Origin: Spirochaetales bacterium
GTDB taxonomy: Bacteria; Spirochaetota; Spirochaetia; Treponematales; UBA12059
Length of the DNA: 53,846 nucleotides
Assembly: GCA_016926955.1 (NCBI GenBank)
Contig: JAFGNN010000049.1
Coordinates: 1 to 53,846 of the forward strand
Direction: 5' to 3'
The translations under genes were made by a program, and so were the position numbers. Position 1 is the first letter of the stretch. Every line of letters starts with the position of its first letter. The notes below the pieces were generated by a model, which was not told the DNA's origin, did no database searches, and saw only the letters and a list, made by a program, of their open reading frames with translations. Shown one piece after another: positions 1 through 9,543 of the stretch.

Positions 1-1
1 C

Positions 2-328
2 GTCGAAAGCTTCGGCGTGAAAGAGGACCCTGCCTGCGACGACGAGGAAATCCGGCGTCACGATATCCGGAAGCTCCGAACGGTGCTGCTCCTGGCCGTG
101 GCCACCAGCATCGACGCGCTCGCGGTCGGAGCGAGCTACGCGCTGGTCGGATCGCCCATATGCGTCCCGGCGCTCGTCATCGGGTGCGTGACCTTCGCCC
201 TGTCATTCGCGGGGATCGAATTCGGCAAGCGCCTCGGCGCGCGTTTCGAACGGGGCGCCGAGATCGCGGGAGGACTCGTTCTCGTCGGCCTCGGCGCCCG
301 GATACTCTTCGAACACCTTTTCGCCTGA
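2..328 (+). CDS. mntP: Manganese efflux pump MntP, 3' part (truncated by window start)
   Basis: C-terminal half of a MntP-family (formerly DUF204) inner-membrane Mn2+ exporter. The frame stays open to the window edge. Translation upstream of the first possible start gives VESFGVKEDPACDDEE, which resembles the acidic cytoplasmic loop between the two repeats of MntP, so the real start lies outside the window. The visible part holds the second repeat: hydrophobic segments separated by the family motif ATSIDALAVG, whose Asp is a conserved membrane acidic residue, and a C-terminal GGLVLVGLGARIL helix. The family is about 190 residues with six helices; about 108 codons are visible here. It is followed at once by the convergent dnaJ, with only 5 nt between the stop codons. 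Confidence 0.85.
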   Translation, partial: VESFGVKEDPACDDEEIRRHDIRKLRTVLLLAVATSIDALAVGASYALVGSPICVPALVIGCVTFALSFAGIEFGKRLGARFERGAEIAGGLVLVGLGARILFEHLFA

Positions 329-333
329 GCGCG

Positions 334-1473
334 TCAGGCGTTCTTCAATTCCTCAAGAGGGATGGGCTCGGGCTCGCTGCCGGATCCTTCGATCCTGGCG
401 AATTCCTCGAGCAGCTCGCGGGCGCGCTTGGACAGCCTGGACGCCTGGGGCACGCGGATCATGAGCTTCACGTACATGTCGCCCCGTCGGCCGCCCTGCT
501 GCGGAACGCCCTCTTCGCGGATGCGGAGTATCTTGCCGTGGGGTGCGCCCGCGGGCACCGAGAGCTTGATTTTCTTGCCTTCTATCGTCGGCACCACGAT
601 CTCGGCGCCGAGCATGGCCTGGACCGGGCTTATCGGCATGGCGCAGTAGAGGTCTGCCCCGTCGCGTTCGAAGAAGCGGTGGCTCTTCACGCGGATGAAC
701 ACGTAGAGGTCGCCCGCCTGTCCGCCGTTCGGACCGGCATCCCCCTGCCCGGAGATGACGACGCGCTTTCCGTCGTCCACGCCCGGCGGGATGGTTACCT
801 TGATCTTCTGGCGCTTCTTCGTCGTGCCCGTACCCTGGCAGTCGCGGCAGGGTCGTTCGACGACATAGCCTTCGCCGCCGCAGGTCGGACAAGGCTGGGC
901 GATCGAGAAGAAGCCCGAGCTCCGCCTGACCTGGCCCGAGCCCTGGCAGGTGCCGCACACCCGGCGTCCGCCGCCCGCCTGCGCCCCTGAACCCTGGCAG
1001 GTCTGGCAGGTATCCTCGCGCGAATACGAGATCTCGAGAGAGGTTCCGAAGACCGCCTGCTCGAATTCGAGTTCGACGTCGTAGCGGAGGTTGCGGCCCT
1101 GGTTGGGACGACTTCTCCCGCCCTGCCGTCGTCCGCCTCCGAAGATGTCCCCGAAAATGCCGGAGAAATCCCCGAAGCCGAAAATGTCCTCGAAATCGCG
1201 GAACACCGAGCTGAAGTCGTGAGCCCCGCCCGCGCCGCCGCCCATGCCTTCGACGCCGGCGAAACCGAACTGGTCGTAGGCCTGTCGCTTCTGGTCGTCG
1301 CCGAGCACCTCGTAGGCTTCGGTAGCCTCCTTGAAGCGCTCCTCGGCGGAGTGATCGCCCGGATTCTTGTCCGGGTGGTTCGCCACGGCGAGCTTGCGGT
1401 ACGCCTTCTTGATCTCGTCCTTGCCCGCGCCCTTCTGGACGCCGAGCACTTCGTAATAGTCGCGTTTAGCCAC
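334..1473 (-). CDS. dnaJ: Molecular chaperone DnaJ (Hsp40)
   Basis: Cytoplasmic co-chaperone that delivers unfolded clients to DnaK and stimulates its ATPase. Of 379 residues, the N-terminal J domain begins AKRDYYEVLGV and carries the HPD motif (NHPDKNPGD). A Gly/Phe-rich linker (FGFGDFSGIFGDIFGG) follows, then four CxxCxGxG zinc-binding repeats (CQTCQGSG, CGTCQGSG, CPTCGGEG, CRDCQGTG) and the two C-terminal beta domains. I chose the GTG at 1473 because AAGGAAG lies just upstream and the protein then starts exactly at the J domain. The longer frame to 1515 runs into the repeat element and adds 14 unrelated residues. Last gene of the grpE-dnaK-dnaJ group; the 166-nt gap to dnaK is filled by an inverted repeat. 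Confidence 0.97.
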   Translation of the reverse strand: MAKRDYYEVLGVQKGAGKDEIKKAYRKLAVANHPDKNPGDHSAEERFKEATEAYEVLGDDQKRQAYDQFGFAGVEGMGGGAGGAHDFSSVFRDFEDIFGFGDFSGIFGDIFGGGRRQGGRSRPNQGRNLRYDVELEFEQAVFGTSLEISYSREDTCQTCQGSGAQAGGGRRVCGTCQGSGQVRRSSGFFSIAQPCPTCGGEGYVVERPCRDCQGTGTTKKRQKIKVTIPPGVDDGKRVVISGQGDAGPNGGQAGDLYVFIRVKSHRFFERDGADLYCAMPISPVQAMLGAEIVVPTIEGKKIKLSVPAGAPHGKILRIREEGVPQQGGRRGDMYVKLMIRVPQASRLSKRARELLEEFARIEGSGSEPEPIPLEELKNA

Positions 1474-1494
1474 GGAGCTTCCTTCACAAATCGA

Positions 1495-1622
1495 ACCACG
1501 GAGGCACGGAGGCACGGAGATCGAGAGGGAGAAGAAAGTGAGCGGACAGTTGCGGGATCCGGACCGAACCCAATTCCATCAACGACCTCTCTCCTCCCTC
1601 CTCTCCTCCGTGGCTCCGTGGT
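1495..1622. repeat. Inverted-repeat intergenic element (ACCACGGAG type)
   Basis: Between dnaK and dnaJ. The left arm ACCACGGAGGCACGGAG (1495-1511) is matched in inverted orientation at 1606-1622 with 16 of 17 positions identical. The left arm continues with a second GGCACGGAG unit and then purine-rich sequence; the right arm is preceded by a pyrimidine run, so the potential stem is longer but imperfect. It has the look of a small dispersed (MITE or REP-like) intergenic repeat. Sequences of this type are often mis-translated as TTEARRHG or LLRGSVV peptides, both of which appear in frames here. There is only one copy in this window. It could affect the dnaK/dnaJ transcript ratio. Confidence 0.7.
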
Positions 1623-1639
1623 CTTCTTGGGCCGGCGAT

Positions 1640-3580
<1,941 letters not shown>

Positions 3581-3627
3581 TTCGTTCTCCTTGCTATGGA
3601 ACGCGACTTCCGCCGCGTACGGTGTCG

Positions 3628-4257
3628 TTAACGATCTTCGCCCGTGGCGTCTTCGTCCGGGGCTCCGGCTTCGGCCCGCGCGACGTCGGGCATGGCCACC
3701 TTGACCTTGGCGCAACGCACCACGCGGTCGTGCAGACGGTAGCCGGCGAGGAATTCCTCGGCGACCGTAGGCTCATCGAAATCGCCGGTCTCCGAGGCGA
3801 TTGCCTCGTGGAGGTTCGGGTCGAAAACCTGTCCGGCCGAATCGAAGCGCTTGAGGCCGTACTTGCCCTCGAGAACCCCAAGAAGCCGGGTGTGTATCAT
3901 CTTCACGCCGTCGTGCAAGGCCGCGTAATCGTGACCGTGGGCGTCGGCGGCAGCGGCCGCGCGGTCGAAGTCGTCGATGACTCCGATCAAGTCCAGTATC
4001 AGGCTGGAATTGGCGTACTGGACGGCGTCGTCCTTCTCGCGGAACATGCGCTTCCGGAAATTCTCGTAGTCGGCCAGCTTGCGGAGGTACTGGTCCTTGA
4101 GGGAGGACAGCTCCTCCTGCAGGGCGGCGTTCGCTCCCTCCAGTTCCTTGATTCTGGCTTCGAGGGCCGAGGCGTCGGGCCCGGCCGTCGAAGCGGTTTC
4201 GCGAACCTTTTCCGAAGGCTCGTTCGCGTCGCTCCGGGCCTGTTGCTGTTTCGACAT
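3628..4257 (-). CDS. grpE: Nucleotide exchange factor GrpE
   Basis: GrpE releases ADP from DnaK. The protein has 209 residues. An acidic, low-complexity N-terminus (about 1-30) leads into a long coiled coil ([20 protein letters not shown] and on), then the conserved [19 protein letters not shown] dimer helix. The C-terminal beta domain includes [14 protein letters not shown]. The ATG at 4257 is 5 nt after AAGGTG; an in-frame GTG two codons upstream has no ribosome site. First gene of the chaperone operon, with a plausible vegetative promoter upstream. I see no CIRCE element (TTAGCACTC-N9-GAGTGCTAA), so HrcA control is not supported here. Confidence 0.96.
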   Translation of the reverse strand: MSKQQQARSDANEPSEKVRETASTAGPDASALEARIKELEGANAALQEELSSLKDQYLRKLADYENFRKRMFREKDDAVQYANSSLILDLIGVIDDFDRAAAAADAHGHDYAALHDGVKMIHTRLLGVLEGKYGLKRFDSAGQVFDPNLHEAIASETGDFDEPTVAEEFLAGYRLHDRVVRCAKVKVAMPDVARAEAGAPDEDATGEDR

Positions 4258-4294
4258 TGGCACACCTTGTCCGCGTGATTGATGGATTGCGGAT

Positions 4295-4324
4295 AAAGTA
4301 ATGACGCGGCGCCTGCAGGGTCAA
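4295..4324 (-). promoter_or_regulatory. Putative sigma70-type promoter for grpE-dnaK-dnaJ
   Basis: On the minus strand TTGACC (4324-4319) is followed after 18 nt by TACTTT (4300-4295), about 38 nt upstream of the grpE ATG. Spacing is slightly long and the -10 is imperfect. No heat-shock operator is visible around it. Confidence 0.45.
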
Positions 4325-4374
4325 GCGGAAGGCGCAGGGGGGGGTCGGCGCGGACGATCGCCGCCCCGGTCTGC

Positions 4375-4402
4375 TTGACAAGGCCGGAGCGGACGCTACC
4401 AT
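4375..4402 (+). promoter_or_regulatory. Putative promoter for rpoN
   Basis: A perfect -35 TTGACA (4375-4380) and TACCAT (4397-4402) are separated by 16 nt. The predicted transcript starts near 4409, leaving a leader of about 25 nt with AAAGGAG ahead of the GTG start. It is divergent from the grpE promoter. Confidence 0.6.
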
Positions 4403-4433
4403 TTAAACAGCATCAGTAGCGAAAGGAGTATCC

Positions 4434-5828
4434 GTGCAGCTCCAGAAGCCGGTCCTCGCGCAGGAACAACGCCAGAAGCTCAGCCCCCAGATGATCCAGA
4501 GCATCCGGCTCATGGCCCTGCCCGTCGCGGAGCTCAAGGAGCAGATCGTCGCCGAGGTGGAGGCGAACCCCGCCCTCGAGGTGGTGGAGGACCGCTCCGA
4601 GGTCTCCCTGGAGATCTTCCCCGAAGAGAGGGAGGCGGAAGCCGCGGAGCAGATGTTCGACACGGCCTCCGATCCGGGCTTCGCCGGGTCGTCCCGGCGC
4701 GACGACGACGCGAAGCGGATGTTCATGGAAGGGTCCATCGCCGAGGCGGAGTCCCTGCAGGATCACCTGCTCTGGCAGCTCCGGCTCCAACCCATCTCCC
4801 CGAAAGCCCGCGATATCGGCGAGGCCTTGATCCGCAACCTGGACGACGACGGCTTCAACCGTACGGACCCTTTCAGCCTGGTTGCCGAGCTGTTCGCCCT
4901 CGAGGACGGCAACCGGACGATCGAGGAGACGAAGGCCGTCATCGGCGTCATCCGCTCGCTCGAACCCGTCGGTTGCTGCACGTCCGACTACCGGGAATCC
5001 CTGCTGGCCCAGGCCGAACTCGATCCGGAGGCTCCCCCGGCCGTCCTCGCGGTGCTCCGCGACCACGTCGAGCTCCTGGAGAAAGGCAAGCACGAAGAGG
5101 TACGAAAACGCCTCAAGCTCGACGAGGAGGGCCTCGCGGAGCTCCTGGCCTACATGAAGCGCCTCAATCCCTTCCCCGGCAGGCAGTTCTCCAAATCGGA
5201 GCCGCGCTTCGTCATTCCCGACCTGCTCGTGAAGCTCAAGGACGGGGAATTCGTCATCGTCCTCAACGACGAGGAAATCCCGGTGCTCGGCATCAACGCG
5301 TTCTTCGACCGGCTGACGGAGGAGAAGCACGACAAGTCCACGGATGCCTTCGTCAAGGACAACGTCAGGAGGGCGCGCTTCTTCATCCAGAGCCTCCACC
5401 AACGCAACAAGACCCTGCTGAAGGTGGCCAAGGCAGTAGTCGAGTTCCAGCGAGCCTTCTTCGGCAAGGGTCCGAAACACCTGGCCCCGCTGACGCTCAA
5501 GGACGTGGCCCAGGAAGTCGGCGTTCACGAGACCACGGTGTCGCGCATAGCCAACCGCAAGTACGTGCAGACCGACTGGGGCATCTTCGAACTGCGATAT
5601 TTCTTCACCAACTCCATCTCGGGGGCAGGCTCCGGCGGCTCCCGTTTCTCGAAGGAGGGCGTAAAGCAGGTGATCAAGGAGCTCATCGGAGAGGAGACCG
5701 CCGCCATGTCCGACCAGGACATCGCGGACCTGTTGGCCCGGCGCGGCATCAAGCTGGCCCGGCGGACCGTAGCCAAGTACCGTCAGGAGCTCAACATGGA
5801 CTCCTCGTTCGGCAGGCGGCACGGCTGA
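4434..5828 (+). CDS. rpoN: RNA polymerase sigma-54 factor RpoN
   Basis: Alternative sigma factor recognising -24/-12 promoters and needing an AAA+ activator; a candidate activator is encoded about 4 kb downstream. Of 464 residues, region I (about 1-50) is Gln/Leu-rich (QEQRQKLSPQMIQSIRLMA), followed by an acidic region II and the core-binding domain. A helix-turn-helix (LKDVAQEVGVHETTVSRIA) precedes the RpoN box ARRTVAKYRQ at residues 442-451; the classical box ends in E rather than Q. The GTG start has a good ribosome site (AAAGGAG). It is followed by hpf, the conserved arrangement in many bacteria. Confidence 0.97.
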   Translation: MQLQKPVLAQEQRQKLSPQMIQSIRLMALPVAELKEQIVAEVEANPALEVVEDRSEVSLEIFPEEREAEAAEQMFDTASDPGFAGSSRRDDDAKRMFMEGSIAEAESLQDHLLWQLRLQPISPKARDIGEALIRNLDDDGFNRTDPFSLVAELFALEDGNRTIEETKAVIGVIRSLEPVGCCTSDYRESLLAQAELDPEAPPAVLAVLRDHVELLEKGKHEEVRKRLKLDEEGLAELLAYMKRLNPFPGRQFSKSEPRFVIPDLLVKLKDGEFVIVLNDEEIPVLGINAFFDRLTEEKHDKSTDAFVKDNVRRARFFIQSLHQRNKTLLKVAKAVVEFQRAFFGKGPKHLAPLTLKDVAQEVGVHETTVSRIANRKYVQTDWGIFELRYFFTNSISGAGSGGSRFSKEGVKQVIKELIGEETAAMSDQDIADLLARRGIKLARRTVAKYRQELNMDSSFGRRHG

Positions 5829-5909
5829 CCCGATCCGCTCGCTCCCGAAGCGCACATCCGGCGGCGGCCGCCAGAAGGCCGTCAATCGCATCGATACCGA
5901 GGAGGCTGT

Positions 5910-6203
5910 ATGACTGTCGATGTCCGTTCCGTCCATTTCGAGCTTTCGCAAGTCAACCGGGATTTCCTCGACCGGAAGCTCGAGCGGCTCGCGTACGCGA
6001 AGGACCTCGTGGTGGACTTGCTGTTCGCGCTCACCCACGAGAAGGACTTCAAGTGCGAATGTACCGTGAATTTCCGCTGGGGCGCCCAGGCGCATCTGGT
6101 GGAGCACGACTTCGAGCTGACGGCGGGAATCGACAAGCTGATCGACCGGCTCGAGCAGAAAATCGCCAAGGAAAAGGACAAGGTGCAGGACCGGAAAGCC
6201 TGA
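5910..6203 (+). CDS. hpf: Ribosome hibernation promoting factor, short form (HPF/RaiA family)
   Basis: A 97-residue protein of the S30AE/sigma54-modulation family, which binds the decoding region of the small ribosomal subunit in starved cells. The beta-alpha-beta-beta-beta-alpha pattern can be followed: VRSVHFELSQ, helix VNRDFLDRKLERLAY, strands VVDLLFALTHE and FKCECTVNFRW, a longer strand VEHDFELTA, then helix IDKLIDRLEQKIAKEKDKV. It lacks the C-terminal dimerisation domain of long HPF, so by analogy it would need a partner to make 100S dimers. GAGGAGG lies before the ATG. It sits between rpoN and hprK and ends at a strong terminator. Confidence 0.9.
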   Translation: MTVDVRSVHFELSQVNRDFLDRKLERLAYAKDLVVDLLFALTHEKDFKCECTVNFRWGAQAHLVEHDFELTAGIDKLIDRLEQKIAKEKDKVQDRKA

Positions 6204-6238
6204 TCCGCCCTCCCCGCGCCCGCCGCGGGCGTCCATGA

Positions 6239-6268
6239 GAAAGCCGCCCGGAAATCCGGGCGGCTTTT
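6239..6268 (+). terminator. Rho-independent terminator after rpoN-hpf
   Basis: A perfect GCCGCCCGG / CCGGGCGGC stem with an AAAT loop, flanked by A-rich sequence upstream and TTTT downstream (6265-6268). It closes the rpoN-hpf unit and separates it from hprK. Confidence 0.88.
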
Positions 6269-6398
6269 GCTTTTCGGCTCTCTGCCCGGAAGCAGGGCCT
6301 CACCGGACGGGCGGCCGACGCCCTCGCGTTGCGCGACGCGCGCCTCCCCGACGCGCTGGCGCCGCATCATCCTGGCCGGGCGCCACAACCGGCTCGCG

Positions 6399-6427
6399 TT
6401 GCGCGCGAGTGCGCTTCGTAGTATGCT
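6399..6427 (+). promoter_or_regulatory. Putative promoter for hprK
   Basis: TTGCGC (6399-6404) and TATGCT (6422-6427) are spaced by 17 nt. The hprK ATG is only 9 nt past the -10 and no Shine-Dalgarno sequence precedes it, so the transcript would have a leader of only about 1-3 nt. Confidence 0.45.
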
Positions 6428-6436
6428 TCCCGCGCA

Positions 6437-7423
6437 ATGGACGAAAAACGGCGCTTCACGGTCCTCGACCTGCTCGATCTCGAGCTCAGGGAGCATAACG
6501 CCCTCGACCTGCGCTGCCTCGGCGGCCGGAAGGGGCTCGTCCGCGAGATCACCGTGCCCGACATCAACAGACCCGGCCTGACCCTGTCGGGCTTCTACGA
6601 GTCCTTCGGCGCGGAACGCCTACAGATTTTCGGGCAAGGCGAGTGCGCGTACCTCGAGAAACTGGCCGCCGAGGGCCGCTCCGACACGCTGGAGCGCTTT
6701 TTCCAGTTTCCCATCCCCTGTTGCGTCTTCGCCAACTCCCTCCAGCCCGACCGCACCTTCATGCGGCTCGCGGAAGCCGCCGATTGTCCGGTCCTGCAGA
6801 CCGACCTCTCTTCGAGCGAATTCTCGAGCCGCCTCCTGCGGGTGCTCTCCGACGTTTTCGCGCCCCAGACCACCATCCACGGGGTCCTGGTTGAAGTGTT
6901 CGGCATCGGCATACTCCTGACCGGCGATTCGGGGGTCGGCAAGAGCGAAACCGCCCTCGAACTCATCGAACGCGGACACCGGCTGGTGGCCGACGACGTG
7001 GTCGAGATCCGCTGCGTCAACGGCAACGTCCTGATGGGGCAAGGCGCCAACAAGGTGATCGGCCACCACATGGAGATCCGCGGGCTCGGCATCATAAACG
7101 TCACCCATCTGTTCGGCGTCGGCGCCATCCGCGACAAGAAACAGATCCAGCTTGTGTGCGACCTCGAGCTCTGGGATCCGGAGAAGGTCTACGACCGCAT
7201 CGGCACCGACGAGAACCTGACGGAAATCCTGGACGTCAAGGTCCCGAAGCTCGACATCCCGGTCAAACCCGGCCGGAACATCCCGGTCATCGTGGAAACG
7301 GCGGCGATGAACGAACGTCTCAAGAAGATGGGTTACCACTCCGCGCGGGAGTTCAACCAGAACATACTCCGCTGGCTGGAAAGCGAAAGCGCGCGGGCCG
7401 TCTATTTCGGACAGGACGACTGA
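6437..7423 (+). CDS. hprK: HPr kinase/phosphorylase
   Basis: Bifunctional enzyme that phosphorylates Ser46 of HPr with ATP and removes the phosphate with inorganic phosphate. The protein has 328 residues. The N-terminal domain (about 1-130) is followed by the catalytic domain with Walker A GDSGVGKS at residues 163-170, the acidic pair in LVADDVVEI, and the HPrK signature MEIRGLGIINV beginning at residue 212. The C-terminal helix (EFNQNILRWLES) is also typical. Its substrate HPr is encoded 60 nt downstream, and Ser46 and its surroundings are intact. No PTS enzyme I or sugar-specific EII is in the window, so a regulatory rather than sugar-transport role is possible. Confidence 0.97.
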   Translation: MDEKRRFTVLDLLDLELREHNALDLRCLGGRKGLVREITVPDINRPGLTLSGFYESFGAERLQIFGQGECAYLEKLAAEGRSDTLERFFQFPIPCCVFANSLQPDRTFMRLAEAADCPVLQTDLSSSEFSSRLLRVLSDVFAPQTTIHGVLVEVFGIGILLTGDSGVGKSETALELIERGHRLVADDVVEIRCVNGNVLMGQGANKVIGHHMEIRGLGIINVTHLFGVGAIRDKKQIQLVCDLELWDPEKVYDRIGTDENLTEILDVKVPKLDIPVKPGRNIPVIVETAAMNERLKKMGYHSAREFNQNILRWLESESARAVYFGQDD

Positions 7424-7483
7424 CATGGCGACGGCATGTGTCGCTGACGGCGCGGCGAGGCCGACAGGAACGAGGAGCGCTCG

Positions 7484-7750
7484 ATGACGGAACGCGAGGT
7501 TACTATCACCAACAGGGCAGGCATCCACGCGCGGCCTGCCGCGCTCATCGTGCAGACGGCGGGAAAATTCGCCTCGCGGGTGCACCTCAAGAAAGGCGGC
7601 GATTCCATCAACGCGAAGAGCATCATGGGCATCCTGACGCTCGGCGCCTCATACGGCACGCCGGTGCTCATCGCGGCCGAAGGCCCCGACGAGGAAGCCG
7701 CGGTCGAAGCCTTGGCGCGCCTGTTCGAGAGCCGGTTCGAGGAGGAATGA
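7484..7750 (+). CDS. ptsH: Phosphocarrier protein HPr
   Basis: An 88-residue HPr with both regulatory sites: His15 in AGIHARPAA, phosphorylated by enzyme I, and Ser46 in INAKSIMGILTL, the HprK target. Length and secondary-structure order match the family. An AGGA-type ribosome site lies upstream. The stop overlaps the start of the following sensor kinase (ATGA), so HPr and the kinase are probably translationally coupled. That coupling hints at a link between carbon or phosphate signalling and the two-component system. Confidence 0.96.
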   Translation: MTEREVTITNRAGIHARPAALIVQTAGKFASRVHLKKGGDSINAKSIMGILTLGASYGTPVLIAAEGPDEEAAVEALARLFESRFEEE

Positions 7751-9543
7751 ACCGGAGGCGCCGTACCGGATCGAGGACGGAGGTCCTTTCGGTACTGATC
7801 CTGTACGCGCTCTTGTTCATCGGCTCGCTCGCCCTGGCCGGCGATTTCCTCGGACGCGAACCCGCTCGGCGCTCGCCGGGCGATTACGTTGGCGTCGCCT
7901 TGCTGGCGCTCGTTCCCTTGGCCGTCATCGCGGTCCTGGTCGCCCGCTGGCGCGCCCTGGCGCTGGACAGCGCCCGACGGGCGTACGGTTCGCGGCTGCG
8001 CGTCAGGCTGACGGTCCTCTTCCTCGGCGTGGCCGCGCTGGCCTTCATCCCCACCGCGGTCTTCCTCGGCAGCTTGCTGGCGTTCTCCATGGAAGCGCCC
8101 GCCAGCGAGAACATCGCCATAGCGGTGGAACGCGCGAGGCTCAGAACCTTCGCCGAGGACCAGGAGCGCCTGGGGCGGATCGAACGGCTCATGCTGCTCG
8201 ACGCGCCTCGCCTGGCGGCACGCTGGAACTACGAGGCGCCGCGCCTGCTCGACGAACTCGCCGCGCGCGAACCCACCATAATCGGAGCGGGCGTCTACGC
8301 CGCCGACGGCCGGGAGCTCGGCTGGGCGGAGCGGACTTCCGCGGATCTTCAAGGCCCCCGATCCACGAGGGAAGAACGGGAGCGGGCAGCCGCTTCCATG
8401 AGCGGTTCCGGCTTCCTCGCGCGCGAAACCGCCGGCGGACGCACGCGGGTGCGGTTCAGGGTTGTGCTCGACGCGGCGCTCGGCCTCTCGGCCGTGGCCT
8501 TGTCGGAAACGGAACGCGCCCTGGAGGAAAGCGCGGAGGCGCTCGAAATCGCCGGCGCGGAAATCGCGGCGTTGCGCTCCCGCCGCGACAGTTTTCCGTT
8601 CGAGCTCGCATGGTTCATGGCGGCCTTCGTGTTGCCGGGCGCGCTCCTGGCCCTGCTCGTCGGCGTATCCGCCGCGGATTCGATGACAGGACCGCTCGAA
8701 GCCCTCGACGAGGCCATGCGCCGCGCCGGCGAGGGCGACCTGACCCCGAGGCTCATGACCAAGCCCGGCGACGAAATTGCGAGCCTGCTCGCCGCCTTCA
8801 ACCGCATGCTGGTCGCCGTGGCGCGCTCCCGCGACGAGACCGCCGCTTCCGGCAAGGCGAGCGCCTGGCGCGAGATTGCGCGAAGCCTGGCACACGAGCT
8901 GAAGAACCCGCTGACGCCGATAAAGCTTTCGGCCGAGCGGGTCCTGAGGCGCTGGAGGAACGAACCTTCGTCGATCGGCGAGATCCTCGAGAATTCCATG
9001 ATGGCCGTCATCAAGGAAGTGGAGTCGATGAACGCCCTGCTCGCGGAATTCCGGGACTTCGCCCGCCTGCCCGTGCCGGAGCCCGCCTGGATAGATCTGG
9101 CGAGCCTGGTCGAGGAGGCGGTCTCGCCGTACCGCGCATCGTATCCCGGGGTCAGCTTCGACGCGAGCGCCGTTCCCCGCGACCTCGTCTTGCCTGTCGA
9201 CCGCTCCCAGCTCAGGCGGGCGATCTCCAACCTGGTGCAGAACTCCGTGGACGCCATGGATGGCCGCGGCGAGATTTCATTCCGCGCCGACCTTGTAAAG
9301 GCGGCGGACAACAGGTATTGTAGGCTTCGCGTCCGCGATTCGGGCCGCGGCGTGTCCGCGGCCATCCGCGACCGGATCTTCGAACCCTACGTCAGCGACA
9401 AGCCGGAAGGCACCGGTCTCGGCCTGGCCATAGTTGACCGCATCCTGCGCGACCATGGCGGCAGGATTTCGCTCGAATCGGCCGAGGGCGCCGGCGCGGT
9501 GTTCACCATCGACCTACCCATGGACCGGAGTCTATCGACGTGA
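7747..9543 (+). CDS. NtrY-like membrane sensor histidine kinase
   Basis: A 598-residue sensor kinase. The N-terminus has three hydrophobic segments (about residues 12-33, 47-66 and 82-105) and then a periplasmic stretch. A fourth membrane helix (ELAWFMAAFVLPGALLALLVG) leads into a HAMP-like linker (LTPRLMTKPGDEIASLLAAF). The dimerisation/phosphoacceptor box LAHELKNPLTPIKL has His383. The ATPase domain shows N box NLVQNSVDAM, G1 DSGRGV and G2 GTGLGLAI. The NPLTPIKLSAER H box is typical of the NtrY branch. The start overlaps ptsH and the stop overlaps the response regulator, both by 4 nt. The signal is not evident from sequence. Confidence 0.88.
   Translation: MNRRRRTGSRTEVLSVLILYALLFIGSLALAGDFLGREPARRSPGDYVGVALLALVPLAVIAVLVARWRALALDSARRAYGSRLRVRLTVLFLGVAALAFIPTAVFLGSLLAFSMEAPASENIAIAVERARLRTFAEDQERLGRIERLMLLDAPRLAARWNYEAPRLLDELAAREPTIIGAGVYAADGRELGWAERTSADLQGPRSTREERERAAASMSGSGFLARETAGGRTRVRFRVVLDAALGLSAVALSETERALEESAEALEIAGAEIAALRSRRDSFPFELAWFMAAFVLPGALLALLVGVSAADSMTGPLEALDEAMRRAGEGDLTPRLMTKPGDEIASLLAAFNRMLVAVARSRDETAASGKASAWREIARSLAHELKNPLTPIKLSAERVLRRWRNEPSSIGEILENSMMAVIKEVESMNALLAEFRDFARLPVPEPAWIDLASLVEEAVSPYRASYPGVSFDASAVPRDLVLPVDRSQLRRAISNLVQNSVDAMDGRGEISFRADLVKAADNRYCRLRVRDSGRGVSAAIRDRIFEPYVSDKPEGTGLGLAIVDRILRDHGGRISLESAEGAGAVFTIDLPMDRSLST

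Noticed and set aside
1474-1515. Longer DnaJ with start at 1515
   Set aside because: The extra 14 codons fall within the inverted repeat, have no homology to DnaJ, and the GTG at 1473 has a proper ribosome site.
4258-4433. CIRCE heat-shock operator upstream of grpE
   Set aside because: No TTAGCACTC-N9-GAGTGCTAA or close variant is present; only a vegetative-type promoter is visible.
6269-6436. Possible small gene between hpf and hprK
   Set aside because: Frames there are Arg/Pro-rich, overlap the hprK start and promoter, and have no ribosome site or family features.
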